Of a stretch of DNA of 64,000 nucleotides, positions 16,260-25,122 are shown in pieces. The first letter of the stretch is position 1; each line of letters begins with the position of its first letter. The notes beneath the pieces are model-generated. The model did no database searches, had not been told where the DNA came from, and saw only the letters and a program-made list of their open reading frames with translations. A program made the translations under genes and the position numbers. The DNA is from Rhizobium sp. N324 (GTDB lineage Bacteria; Pseudomonadota; Alphaproteobacteria; Rhizobiales; Rhizobiaceae): positions 1,305,001-1,369,000 of the forward strand of contig NZ_CP013630.1 of the NCBI RefSeq assembly GCF_001664485.1. Direction: 5' to 3'.

Positions 16260-16289
16260 GCGCTGTGCCGGGCGGCAAGCCCTTCAGCC

Positions 16290-16420
16290 GGCTGCCGCCA
16301 CCTTCTCTCCGTTCTGACGGGGAGAAGGGATATGCCGCGACGCCTCGATTCCCTTCTACCCAACGGGGAAGGTGCCCGTAGGGTGGATGAGGGGGCTACA
16401 CGGCACGCCGCCGCCATCCA
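16290..16420. repeat. Degenerate RIME-like intergenic repeat
   Basis: This stretch contains GGGGAGAAGGGATATGCCGC and ACCCAACGGGGAAGGTGCC followed by GGATGAGGGGGC, all close to pieces of the RIME-type elements elsewhere in the window. Its left end is worn. It ends in ACACGGCACGCC, also found at 30409-30420. It lies between the convergent VOC and ABC-F genes. Confidence 0.6.
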
Positions 16421-17941
<1,521 letters not shown>

Positions 17942-17950
17942 GATCGTTCT

Positions 17951-18137
17951 CTGGTCTTGACCGGGGAGGCGATCCGGGGCGTTCAGCCATCACGGAATTG
18001 CGCCTATCAGGCCCGGGAAATTACAGGAATGCGGGCGCGAACCATGGGTTACGGCGCCGCATTGGCCACGAAGGGCAGACCAGGAAGAGATGTCGAGAAA
18101 CGGTCTCTGGTCAGCCCTGCAAATGCATTTGCAGGGC
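17951..18137 (-). promoter_or_regulatory. Candidate translation attenuator of the ABC-F gene
   Basis: Three mutually exclusive pairings can be drawn on the minus-strand RNA. Hairpin 1 is the 24-bp perfect palindrome at 18114-18137, covering the end of the leader ORF. Hairpin 2 pairs AGGGCUGACCAG (18107-18118) with CUGGUCUGCCCU (18072-18083), 11 of 12 matching, and shares five bases with hairpin 1. The same CUGGUCU can instead pair with AGACCAG at 17951-17957, only 10 nt before the ABC-F ATG. Ribosome position on the leader ORF would decide which forms. This is read from sequence; the mechanism is inferred. Confidence 0.55.
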
Positions 18138-18182
18138 GTCGACGGGACCACGCTGGCGATTAAACCGGAAATAATACTGCAT
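18111..18182 (-). CDS. Leader peptide upstream of the ABC-F gene
   Basis: A 23-residue ORF, MQYYFRFNRQRGPVDALQMH then LQG and a TGA stop. AAAGGAGGAT lies 7-8 nt before the ATG and is the best ribosome-binding site in this region, which argues that the ORF is translated. It lies 169 nt upstream of the ABC-F start on the same strand. The N-terminal part is rich in aromatic and Arg residues, as in ribosome-arrest peptides. Its last codons lie inside a perfect palindrome. I know no named homologue; role as a stalling leader is inference. Confidence 0.55.
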   Translation of the reverse strand: MQYYFRFNRQRGPVDALQMHLQG

Positions 18183-18273
18183 GGCGTGATCCTCCTTTCT
18201 CGAAAGGGTTGTGAGATTGAAATACCATTGCCTGGAGTAGGAGGCAAGGGAGGCGCCGTTGCTCGGCGCCCAA

Positions 18274-18562
18274 GAGCCTCATCCTGAGGTGCCCCGCCGG
18301 GGCCTCGAAGGACGAGGCGGGTGCACTGGTGGTTGGACGCAAGGAGCAGCGCTGGAGCGTGTCCTTCGAGGCTCCGACCTTTGGCCTACGCGCCTCAAAT
18401 GAGGGAGGTTGGGAGGGTGCCGCGCCCTCTCTCCGACCTCATGCTGAGGTGCCCCGAAGGGGCCTCGAAGGACGAGGTCGGCCACCGGCGTCGGGGCGCA
18501 AGACGCGGCGCTGGAGCGCGTCTCTCGAGGCTCCGCCCTATGAACTGTGTGCCTCAGAATGA
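18274..18562. repeat. Two tandem copies of a ~135-bp palindromic intergenic repeat
   Basis: Unit A (18274-18407) and unit B (18432-18562) each begin CTCATnCTGAGGTGCCCCG, continue with GGGGCCTCGAAGGACGAGG, and end in GCCTCA...ATGA, so the ends are inverted. Unit A is nearly identical to the copy at 19798-19935, while unit B is more diverged. This sequence type is widespread between genes in Rhizobiales, by memory. It fills the gap upstream of the ABC-F leader. Confidence 0.8.
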
Positions 18563-18569
18563 ATGCAGC

Positions 18570-18742
18570 CTAACCCGCCGTATCACCGCCAGCCAGCTCC
18601 AACCGCCGCTCTGTTCCGATGCTCTCTAGAAACGCCTCGTCATGACTGACGACGATGAGCGCGCCGTCATAAGCACGCAGACCCGCCTCGACCGCAGCGA
18701 TCGAGTCGATGTCGAGATGGTTGGTCGGCTCGCCGAGGACCT
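18570..18742 (-). pseudogene. Remnant of the 3' end of an ABC-F gene
   Basis: About 153 bp (18590-18742) align with the 3' end of the intact ABC-F gene at 20037-20189, at roughly 90% identity by eye. The encoded tail includes EPTNHLDIDSIAAVEAGLRA and VVSHDE, then a terminal ELAGGDTAG-like end with a TAG stop. The Walker B aspartate is Gly (VLGEPTN), and an in-frame stop lies just upstream, so it cannot be functional. It is separated from the intact gene by an unrelated membrane-protein gene. Confidence 0.8.
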
Positions 18743-18794
18743 TGAGCGTCGCAATGGCTCACCATATCTGCACGAGCATTGCGCCATTCAGCAG

Positions 18795-19397
18795 TCATTG
18801 GCGGCAAAGGTTACTTATTGCTCCAACCTTTTGCTGCAGGTCCGCAAGGGCTTTGCCGGCCAGTTCAGTGCCCAATTGTTTGTACGTCGTGGTGTCGGCC
18901 ATCTTCTCGGTGAAACAGGTGCAATAAGTTTGGATTTGCTGCTGAGTAATAGCTTGGTTGAGTGAGGCCTGCTTCTGAACGCACGCAAACTGGGTGTCAG
19001 CTATGAATGATTTTCGAGCTTCGCCACCGATTGCTTGGTCGCGAGAGAACACAAACTCACCGTAGGTAAAAAGGCCGACGAAAATTGTGACAACGAGCGC
19101 CGCGAACGTGATTACCCCCCGGATGGCACTTGCGTTCGACTTAGCTTGCCCCTTTTTGAAAACGTTTCGTATGGCCGCAATCACCACAAATAATAGTGGT
19201 GCGGCGAGAACCTGCCCACCTAAAGCGCTAATCGTTTCCGCACTCCGAGTGTGGGCGTAGCTTGCTAGTTCAAAGCCTCGACCGTTCGCGACCTGAAGTA
19301 ACAAGGCGACAGCGCTAACGCTAACGCCAATATTGGCGCTTCTCCAAAGGCTCCACTCTTGGGCTGTACGATGCCCGATCGCCTCTTCCATAGTCAT
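18795..19397 (-). CDS. Unrecognised membrane protein, probably acquired
   Basis: A 200-residue protein starting MTMEEAIGHRTAQEWSLW after a strong GGAGGAGAAGGG. Two clear membrane helices lie near residues 63-80 (VLAAPLLFVVIAAI) and 95-115 (VITFAALVVTIFVGLF), with a weaker one near 24-40. The C-terminal soluble part carries FACVQKQASLNQAITQQQIQ and then YCTCFTEKMAD, a Cys pattern seen in many small envelope proteins. Base composition is visibly lower in GC than the neighbours. It lies between duplicated flanks, which suggests insertion. Function unknown. Confidence 0.75.
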   Translation of the reverse strand: MTMEEAIGHRTAQEWSLWRSANIGVSVSAVALLLQVANGRGFELASYAHTRSAETISALGGQVLAAPLLFVVIAAIRNVFKKGQAKSNASAIRGVITFAALVVTIFVGLFTYGEFVFSRDQAIGGEARKSFIADTQFACVQKQASLNQAITQQQIQTYCTCFTEKMADTTTYKQLGTELAGKALADLQQKVGAISNLCRQ

Positions 19398-19494
19398 GCC
19401 CTTCTCCTCCAAGCCGCCACCGCTATCATAGGTTGAATGCGTTATATATTGCAAGTACGGCATCGCTTTCGAACTAGCGACATGAAGCCTTTTC

Positions 19495-19914
19495 ATGGCG
19501 AAACGGGCTAGTGGAGCAATCGAGATTGAGCGACGACTTGATGGCAGGCCGAAAGGCAACATATCCCGGGGCAGCCGTCAGAGCATCATCGCTGATCTGC
19601 GAAAGCTGGCCGATCTGGCGGAAGCAAGTGATGACGGGGTTTCCGCCGTCCGGGCGCTGAAGCTTGCGTGGAACATCGCGACCATGTCCCTGCCACCGAG
19701 GCGGCCTTCCATCGATACCGTCATTGACGTTGGGGAGGTTGCCGCCGCGCTCGCGGCCCGCTTCAGCCCGGAAGATGCCGCCAGCAGCACGCGGCCTCCA
19801 AGAGAGCCTCATCCTGAGGTGCCCCGCAGGGGCCTCGAAGGACGAGGCGGGTGCACTGGTGGTTGGACGCAAGGAGCAGCGCTGGAGCGTGTCCTTCGAG
19901 GCTCCGGCCTTTAG
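19495..19914 (+). CDS. Possible hypothetical protein running into a repeat
   Basis: An open frame of 139 codons divergent from the membrane protein gene. The first ~95 residues look protein-like (SIIADLRKLADLAEASDDGV, VRALKLAWNIA), but the last ~40 residues are encoded by the dispersed palindromic repeat at 19798-19935. The true gene may therefore have been truncated by the repeat. No clear ribosome-binding site precedes the ATG, and the start overlaps the putative promoter of its neighbour. Confidence 0.35.
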   Translation: MAKRASGAIEIERRLDGRPKGNISRGSRQSIIADLRKLADLAEASDDGVSAVRALKLAWNIATMSLPPRRPSIDTVIDVGEVAAALAARFSPEDAASSTRPPREPHPEVPRRGLEGRGGCTGGWTQGAALERVLRGSGL

Positions 19915-19935
19915 CCTGCGCGCCTCAGGATGAGG
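19798..19935. repeat. Palindromic intergenic repeat, copy 3
   Basis: This copy begins CCTCATCCTGAGGTGCCCCG and ends CGCCTCAGGATGAGG, so its ends are inverted repeats. It is almost identical to unit A at 18274-18407 and lies in the same orientation. Both copies precede an ABC-F 3' end (remnant at 18570, intact at 20021). Confidence 0.88.
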
Positions 19936-20020
19936 GACGTTGGTGGATGCCGCGCTCCCGAAAGGCGGGAGGGAATGGAGAGGTGTCACTGGCGGGAGGC
20001 AGCGCTGCTCCGCCCTAAAA

Positions 20021-21613
20021 TCACCCGCCCACACCGCCAGCCAATTCCAGCCGCCGCTCTATCCCGATACTATCGAGAAACGTCTCGTCATGGCTGACGA
20101 CGATGAGCGCGCCGTCATAAGCACGCAGACCCGCCTCGACCGCAGCGATCGAGTCGATATCGAGATGGTTGGTCGGCTCGTCGAGTATCAGCAGCGGCGG
20201 CGGTGCGGAGCCGAGAACGCAGGCAAGGCCGGCGCGCAGCAATTGGCCGCCGCTCAGCGTCGAGACGGCCTGCAGCGCCGCATCCGCCCTGAACATGAAG
20301 CGGGCAAGGGCGGCCCGGCAGGTGTTTTCGTCGGCCTGCCGGTTGATCCGCCGGAAATTGTCGCGGATCGAGGTTGAGGGATCGAGAAGGCTAACCTTCT
20401 GATCGAGCATGGCAAAGCCAGTCAGGACGGCGACAGTGCCGGCCCAGGGCGCGAGTTCGCCGGCGATAAGCGCAAGCAGCGTCGTTTTGCCCGAGCCGTT
20501 GCTGCCAGTGACGGCAATCCGTTCGGGCCCCGTCACGGCGAAAGAGAGATCGCCGATGACCGGATCGCCCGGCCGGTAGCCCACGGTGACGCCCTCCAAT
20601 TTCAGCACGGTCTTATTGGCGGCGAGCCCGGTCGGCGGCAGGCGCACCGATAAGGGCTGGAGGATCTCGATCCTCTCGCGCGCCGCCTTTGCGTCTTCCT
20701 GTGCCGCCGCGCGCCGGCGTTCGACAAGGCGGGCGTTGTCGCCGCCGGTCGTTTCGCTCCGCTCCTTCATGCCGCCGAGCATGATGCGCGGGATGCCGCC
20801 CTTGGCGGCCGTCTTGCGTCCGGCGCTATCCCTGTGCGCCTGACGCTCCACCGTCGCCTGCGCCTTGCCGGCAACCTCGGCAATCCGCTTTTCGGCATCG
20901 GCGAGGTCATGCCGTGCGGCGGCAAGCTCCAGCGCCTTGCGCTCGCGATAATGGCTCCAGTTGCCGCCGTAGCGGGTGGCACCGAGCGACGTCAATTCGA
21001 CGATTGCATCCATGCTTTCGAGCAGTTCCCGGTCATGGCTGACGATGATTGCCCCGGCCCGCCAGCCCGATATCAGCGCGATCACCGCCCCGCGGCCCTC
21101 GCGATCGAGATTGTTTGTGGGCTCGTCGAGCAGCAGAAAATCCGGTTCGGCGAAGACCAGGGCGGCCAGCCCGGCACGGGTGCGCTGCCCGCCGGAGAGC
21201 GCGGCAAGCCGTGTCTGCGGCTGTGCGTCGAGCCCGGTGCGATCAAGGGCCGCCGCCATGCGCGCCTCCAGCGTCCAATCCGCCGATGAAAGTTCTTCGG
21301 CCGCTGCCGTGCCGGTTTCGGCCCGGTGAAGAAGGCCAAGCGCATCCGTCGCGCCGAAGAGATCGGCCACCGTTTCGTCAGGTGCGACCTGAACGCTCTG
21401 CCGGAGAATGCCGAGGCTGCCACTGACCGAGAGCGTCCCCGATCGCGGCCGGATGTCGCCGGAGACAAGCTTCAGCAGCGTCGTCTTGCCGACGCCGTTG
21501 CGCCCGACGAGACCGCTGCGGTCCGTCCCGAAACTCAGGTCGAGATCGGAAAAAAGCGGCCGTCCGTCAGGCGTGGCCCATGAAATTTTGGAGAGAGTGA
21601 TGGATGCAGGCAT
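20021..21613 (-). CDS. ABC-F family ATPase (second of two)
   Basis: A 530-residue protein with two ABC domains and no membrane segment. Domain 1 has GRNGVGKTT, LSGGQRTRAGLA and LLLDEPTNNLD. A charged, basic linker follows (about 225-320), with ELAAARHDLADAEKRI coiled-coil-like text. Domain 2 has GSNGSGKTT, LSGGQLLRAGLA and LILDEPTNHLD. It is not a close copy of the first ABC-F gene. The start at 21613 gives MPASITLSKISW; an upstream in-frame start would add eight residues. As an ABC-F protein it probably acts on ribosomes; specificity is unknown. A degenerate duplicate of its 3' end lies 1.3 kb away. Confidence 0.9.
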   Translation of the reverse strand: MPASITLSKISWATPDGRPLFSDLDLSFGTDRSGLVGRNGVGKTTLLKLVSGDIRPRSGTLSVSGSLGILRQSVQVAPDETVADLFGATDALGLLHRAETGTAAAEELSSADWTLEARMAAALDRTGLDAQPQTRLAALSGGQRTRAGLAALVFAEPDFLLLDEPTNNLDREGRGAVIALISGWRAGAIIVSHDRELLESMDAIVELTSLGATRYGGNWSHYRERKALELAAARHDLADAEKRIAEVAGKAQATVERQAHRDSAGRKTAAKGGIPRIMLGGMKERSETTGGDNARLVERRRAAAQEDAKAARERIEILQPLSVRLPPTGLAANKTVLKLEGVTVGYRPGDPVIGDLSFAVTGPERIAVTGSNGSGKTTLLALIAGELAPWAGTVAVLTGFAMLDQKVSLLDPSTSIRDNFRRINRQADENTCRAALARFMFRADAALQAVSTLSGGQLLRAGLACVLGSAPPPLLILDEPTNHLDIDSIAAVEAGLRAYDGALIVVSHDETFLDSIGIERRLELAGGVGG

Positions 21614-21762
21614 GGATGTGGATTTCCCTGTTGGCAAGGCGAACTGGCGTTGCGATCAGGTTGAAATCCATTGCGGCACACATCCTGTTGAAATGGTCGA
21701 TAGCAGGTAATTTAGGGGAGGAAGGCTTGCGGTTCAAGGCAGGGAACGCAGTCTTCCAGAAA

Positions 21763-21903
21763 GCTGCCCCTCACCCTAACCCTCTCCCCGTAAACGGGGC
21801 GAGGGGACGTGCCCTGCGAGACGCTGGTGAGGAATTGAGAGGTCGCGGCAATCGTCCTTCGCCCCGTTTACGGGGAGAAGGTGCCGGCAGGCGGATGAGG
21901 GGC
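21763..21903. repeat. RIME-type intergenic mosaic element
   Basis: Two palindromes flank a central segment. The left block has CTCTCCCCGTAAACGGGGCGA, the right block CCCCGTTTACGGGGAGAAGG, and the ends read GCTGCCCCTCACCCTAACC and GGCAGGCGGATGAGGGGC. It matches the layout of Rhizobium-specific intergenic mosaic elements, as I recall them. Four more full copies lie at 26741, 32822, 38206 and 52534. This one is inverted relative to those four. Confidence 0.88.
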
Positions 21904-21928
21904 TTACCGCGCGCCGCCTGCGAAATAG

Positions 21929-23494
21929 CTACCGCTTCAAGCTCCCCAAGATCCCGCGCACCAGCGCCCGGCCGACCTGGGTTGCGACCGTGCGCGCCAC
22001 GCTCTTCATCGCCGCTTCCACCACCGTTTCGCGCTGATAGCCGGAAGACCGGCCGCGGGATTGGCCGCGGCCCTGCTGATTGTCGTCATTGCTGCCCCCA
22101 AAGCCCGGCAGGCTCCAGCCAGATGTGCTGCTCGGCTGCTGCTCGGCCGCTTCCTCCTGCGCCCGTTTGGCGGCGTCGGCATCCGCCGCCTTCTTGGCGC
22201 GCGCCGCCAGGATCTCGAAGGCGGATTCGCGGTCGACATCTTCGTCATAGACGCCGAGAACCGGGCTCCGGTCCATGATCTGCTGGCGCTCGCCATCGGT
22301 CAGCGGGCCGACACGGCCGGAGGGCGGGCGGATCAGCGTGCGCTCGACGATCGACGGCGCGCCCTTGGCCTCCAGCGTCGAGACCAGCGCCTCGCCGGTG
22401 CCGAGATTGGTGATGACGGTGGCGCAATCGAAGGCCGGATTCGGGCGGAAAGTATCGGCCGCCGTCCGTACTGCCTTCTGCTCGCGCGGCGAATAGGCGC
22501 GCAATGCGTGCTGCGCCCGGTTGCCGAGCTGGGCGAGCACTGTTTCCGGCACGTCGAGCGGGTTCTGCGTGACGAAATAGACGCCGACACCCTTGGAGCG
22601 GATCAGCCGCACCACCTGCTCGACGCGCTCGACCAAGACCTTCGGCGCGTCGTTGAAGAGCAGATGCGCTTCGTCGAAGAAGAAGACCAGCTTCGGCTTG
22701 TCCGGGTCACCCACTTCGGGCAGTTCCTCGAACAGTTCCGAGAGCAGCCAGAGCAGGAAAGTGGCATAAAGGCGCGGGTTCATCATTAGCTTGTCGGCGG
22801 CAAGCACCGAGATCTGGCCGTAACCATTGTTGCTGGTGCGCATGATGTCGGAGATCTTCAGGGCCGGCTCGCCGAAGAAGTGTTCCGCGCCCTGCTGTTC
22901 GAGAACGAGCAGCGCCCGCTGAATCGAGCCGACCGAGGCCTTGGAGATCAGCCCGTACTGGTTGGATAGCGCAGTGGCGTTCTCGCCCATATAGTTGAGC
23001 AGCGAGGTGAAATCCTTGAGGTCGAGCAGCGGCAGCCCGGCCTGGTCGGCGAGTTTGAAGGCGATGTTGATGACGCCTTCCTGCGGTTCGGAGGCATCCA
23101 TCAGCCTGGCGAGCAGCAGCGGCCCCATCTCTGCGACGGTGGTGCGCACTCGGTGGCCTTTTTCGCCGAAAAGATCCCAGAAAATCACCGGAAACTGGTC
23201 GAACTCATAGTCGGTGAAGCCGATCTGCTCGGCCCGTTTGGTGAGGAAATCCTTGGCCTCGCCCCTGGCGGCGATGCCGGAGAGATCGCCCTTGATGTCG
23301 GCGGCAAAGACCGGGACCCCGGCCCGGGAGAAGCCCTCGGCCAGCACCTGCAGCGTCACCGTCTTGCCGGTGCCGGTGGCGCCGGTGACGAGGCCGTGGC
23401 GGTTGCCGAACTTCAGGTCGAGATATTCCGGCTTGTTGATGCTGTCGTCGGGGTTGCGGCTCGCGCCGATGAAAATCTTGCCATCCTCGATCAT
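21929..23494 (-). CDS. HerA-like helicase / DUF853 ATPase
   Basis: A 521-residue P-loop ATPase of the HerA/FtsK-like clade (DUF853, YjgR type). Walker A GATGTGKT lies near residue 38 and Walker [14 protein letters not shown] near residue 258; [12 protein letters not shown] and the [11 protein letters not shown] block follow. The C-terminal ~90 residues are low-complexity ([16 protein letters not shown]) and end in a basic helix. Family members may be DNA-translocating or -unwinding motors, but the cellular role is unclear. It stands alone here, with no NurA nuclease partner. The ATG at 23494 has GGGAGAA just upstream. Confidence 0.88.
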   Translation of the reverse strand: MIEDGKIFIGASRNPDDSINKPEYLDLKFGNRHGLVTGATGTGKTVTLQVLAEGFSRAGVPVFAADIKGDLSGIAARGEAKDFLTKRAEQIGFTDYEFDQFPVIFWDLFGEKGHRVRTTVAEMGPLLLARLMDASEPQEGVINIAFKLADQAGLPLLDLKDFTSLLNYMGENATALSNQYGLISKASVGSIQRALLVLEQQGAEHFFGEPALKISDIMRTSNNGYGQISVLAADKLMMNPRLYATFLLWLLSELFEELPEVGDPDKPKLVFFFDEAHLLFNDAPKVLVERVEQVVRLIRSKGVGVYFVTQNPLDVPETVLAQLGNRAQHALRAYSPREQKAVRTAADTFRPNPAFDCATVITNLGTGEALVSTLEAKGAPSIVERTLIRPPSGRVGPLTDGERQQIMDRSPVLGVYDEDVDRESAFEILAARAKKAADADAAKRAQEEAAEQQPSSTSGWSLPGFGGSNDDNQQGRGQSRGRSSGYQRETVVEAAMKSVARTVATQVGRALVRGILGSLKR

Positions 23495-23659
23495 CCGCAA
23501 TTCTCCCTTCGGCGCTGCCGCTCTTTGTCCGAAGACGGGCTTGCGCCGCCTTCATCGAACCATCGTTTCTCTGTTATAAGCAGGCAGGCGGATGCGGACA
23601 ACTGTTTGCATCGAAAGCAAAACCGGACATTGAGTTGCGCTCGAATCTCGATTAACGCT

Positions 23660-23671
23660 GACGTTAACGTC
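23660..23671. promoter_or_regulatory. Palindrome upstream of the Gly-rich protein gene
   Basis: GACGTTAACGTC is a perfect 12-bp palindrome, 22 bp before the ATG and flanked by AT-rich sequence. It overlaps the likely promoter region between two divergent genes and could be an operator. No regulator is identified. Confidence 0.4.
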
Positions 23672-23693
23672 AAAAAATAACAGGAGGCTGACG

Positions 23694-24089
23694 ATGAATG
23701 AAATTGTGACCCAGATCGCCGATCGTGTGGGTATCGCGCCCGATCTGGCCGAAAAGGCGCTCGGCATGATGCTCGGCTTCCTGCAGCGTGAGGCGGCCGA
23801 CGGCCCGGTCGCCCGGATGATCGAGGCAATCCCCGGCGGCGCCGATCTCGTCGCCCAGTTCAATGGCGAAAGTGCCGGCGGCGGTGGCGGTCTGCTCGGT
23901 GGGCTGATGAGCGCGCTCGGCGGCGGCGGCATCATGGGCCTCGGCCAGCAGCTGATGGCCGAAGGCCTCGGCATGGGCGAAATCACCTCGCTCGCCAAGG
24001 AAACCATCGCCATCGCCAAACAATATGCCGGCGAAGAGGTCGTCGACGAAGTCGTGGCTTCGGTCCCGGGACTCAGCCAGTTCGTTTGA
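23694..24089 (+). CDS. Conserved hypothetical protein with a Gly-rich linker
   Basis: A 131-residue protein. Residues 1-60 look helical (IVTQIADRVGIAPDLAEKALGMMLGFLQ), as in DUF2267/DUF2780-like proteins. A Gly-rich stretch follows (SAGGGGGLLGGLMSALGGGG), then a second helical part. AGGAGG precedes the ATG. No signal peptide or catalytic motif is visible. It is divergent from the HerA-like gene. Family naming is tentative and function unknown. Confidence 0.8.
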   Translation: MNEIVTQIADRVGIAPDLAEKALGMMLGFLQREAADGPVARMIEAIPGGADLVAQFNGESAGGGGGLLGGLMSALGGGGIMGLGQQLMAEGLGMGEITSLAKETIAIAKQYAGEEVVDEVVASVPGLSQFV

Positions 24090-24202
24090 GCGACGACGAC
24101 CAGAAGCTTCCGCGGTCTCGCCGCGTGGCGGCTTCTGGTCGCCCTTGCCATGCAGCCTCTTGCGGCTAATTAAGGATTTCCGTCGAAAAGAAGGAGAGCC
24201 GC

Positions 24203-24658
24203 ATGACTGTCTGGCGCCCACCGCAGCAGATCAGGGTGAAGGTGATCGGCCTTGCCTGGAGGCAAGATCGGCTGCTCGCCGCGGAAGTGGAGGATGATGG
24301 CGGCCGCATCAAGGGCATTCGGCCGCTCGGCGGCTCGATCGAATTCGGCGAGACGCGCGAACAGGCTCTGCAGCGCGAATTCCGGGAGGAACTCGAAACG
24401 GCGATCCGCATCGTCGGCCCCTGGCATCTGCTCGAAAACATCTTCGAGCATCATGGCGCGACCGGCCACGAATATATCTTCGCCGCCGATGTCGAACTCG
24501 CCGATGCATCGCTCTATGCGCGCGATGAAATCCGCTATTCCGAACGCGACGAGACGGCGGCGACGGCGCGCTGGTTCGGCCGCGACGCGGTGCGAGATGC
24601 CGGCATCGATCTCTATCCGACAGGGCTGGAAAAGCTGCTGTCACGCTGGCGCGATTGA
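24203..24658 (+). CDS. Nudix hydrolase
   Basis: A 151-residue single Nudix domain. The box GSIEFGETREQALQREFREE fits GX5EX7REUXEE; the usual later Gly is replaced by Glu (ELETAI), a small departure. Nudix enzymes hydrolyse nucleoside diphosphates linked to another group and need Mg2+ bound by the Glu residues. GLAWRQDRLLAAEVEDDGG resembles the ADP-ribose/dinucleotide type, but the substrate cannot be told. Cytoplasmic; AAGGAGAG precedes the ATG. Confidence 0.87.
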   Translation: MTVWRPPQQIRVKVIGLAWRQDRLLAAEVEDDGGRIKGIRPLGGSIEFGETREQALQREFREELETAIRIVGPWHLLENIFEHHGATGHEYIFAADVELADASLYARDEIRYSERDETAATARWFGRDAVRDAGIDLYPTGLEKLLSRWRD

Positions 24659-24789
24659 TCCTGAGAATACATTTCCGCGAGACCGATATTTTGCTCGCCA
24701 AACTTTGATCGTCCGCGCCCGTTCAAGCGGAACAAGGAAGATCGAATTGCTGTTATTATCGCATCGCTGAAACCAGAAGGAATAGCATC

Positions 24790-25107
24790 ATGCGCAGGTT
24801 TATTGCAGCAGCCTCGATCGCTCTCCTCAGCCTCTCCACCCCGGTTCTCGCCCAGTCGAATATGGGTATGGACGCCAGCGGTCGGATCGACGGCACGCCG
24901 CCGCTCGGCACCGCGCCGGGCGCCGAAACCCAAAGCGGGCTGGTCATCCCGCTCGACTCGATCGAAACCGGCAGCGTCGACAACGGCGCCCCGACCGGAC
25001 GGGTCGATTGGGCCCGCTGCCCGCCGCCCAAGGCGCGTGGCGCGCTTGCCACCGAAGGCGGCAATAGCGGCGCCTCGGTCAGCCCCGCATGCCGTCAAGG
25101 CCGATAA
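24790..25107 (+). CDS. Small secreted hypothetical protein
   Basis: A 105-residue protein with a clean Sec signal peptide, MRRFIAAASIALLSLSTPVL then AQS (cleavage after AxA-like LAQ). The mature part is short, rich in Gly/Pro/Ser/Asp, with two Cys (WARCPPP and SPACRQ) that could form a disulfide. AGAAGGAATA lies before the ATG. It converges on zwf with only 15 bp between stops. I recognise no family. Confidence 0.72.
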   Translation: MRRFIAAASIALLSLSTPVLAQSNMGMDASGRIDGTPPLGTAPGAETQSGLVIPLDSIETGSVDNGAPTGRVDWARCPPPKARGALATEGGNSGASVSPACRQGR

Positions 25108-25122
25108 TTCAAGCGACGGGCA

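Noticed and set aside
18274..19935. Possibility that the repeats around 18.3-19.9 kb are IS ends
   Set aside because: No transposase frame, no matching terminal repeats at the insertion edges, and the same repeat type is found elsewhere between ordinary genes.
21678..21696. CACATCCTGTTGAAAT shared between about 21680 (plus) and about 7373 (minus)
   Set aside because: A 16-nt match in non-coding sequence without palindromic or flanking similarity; probably chance or a worn repeat, not enough to call an element.
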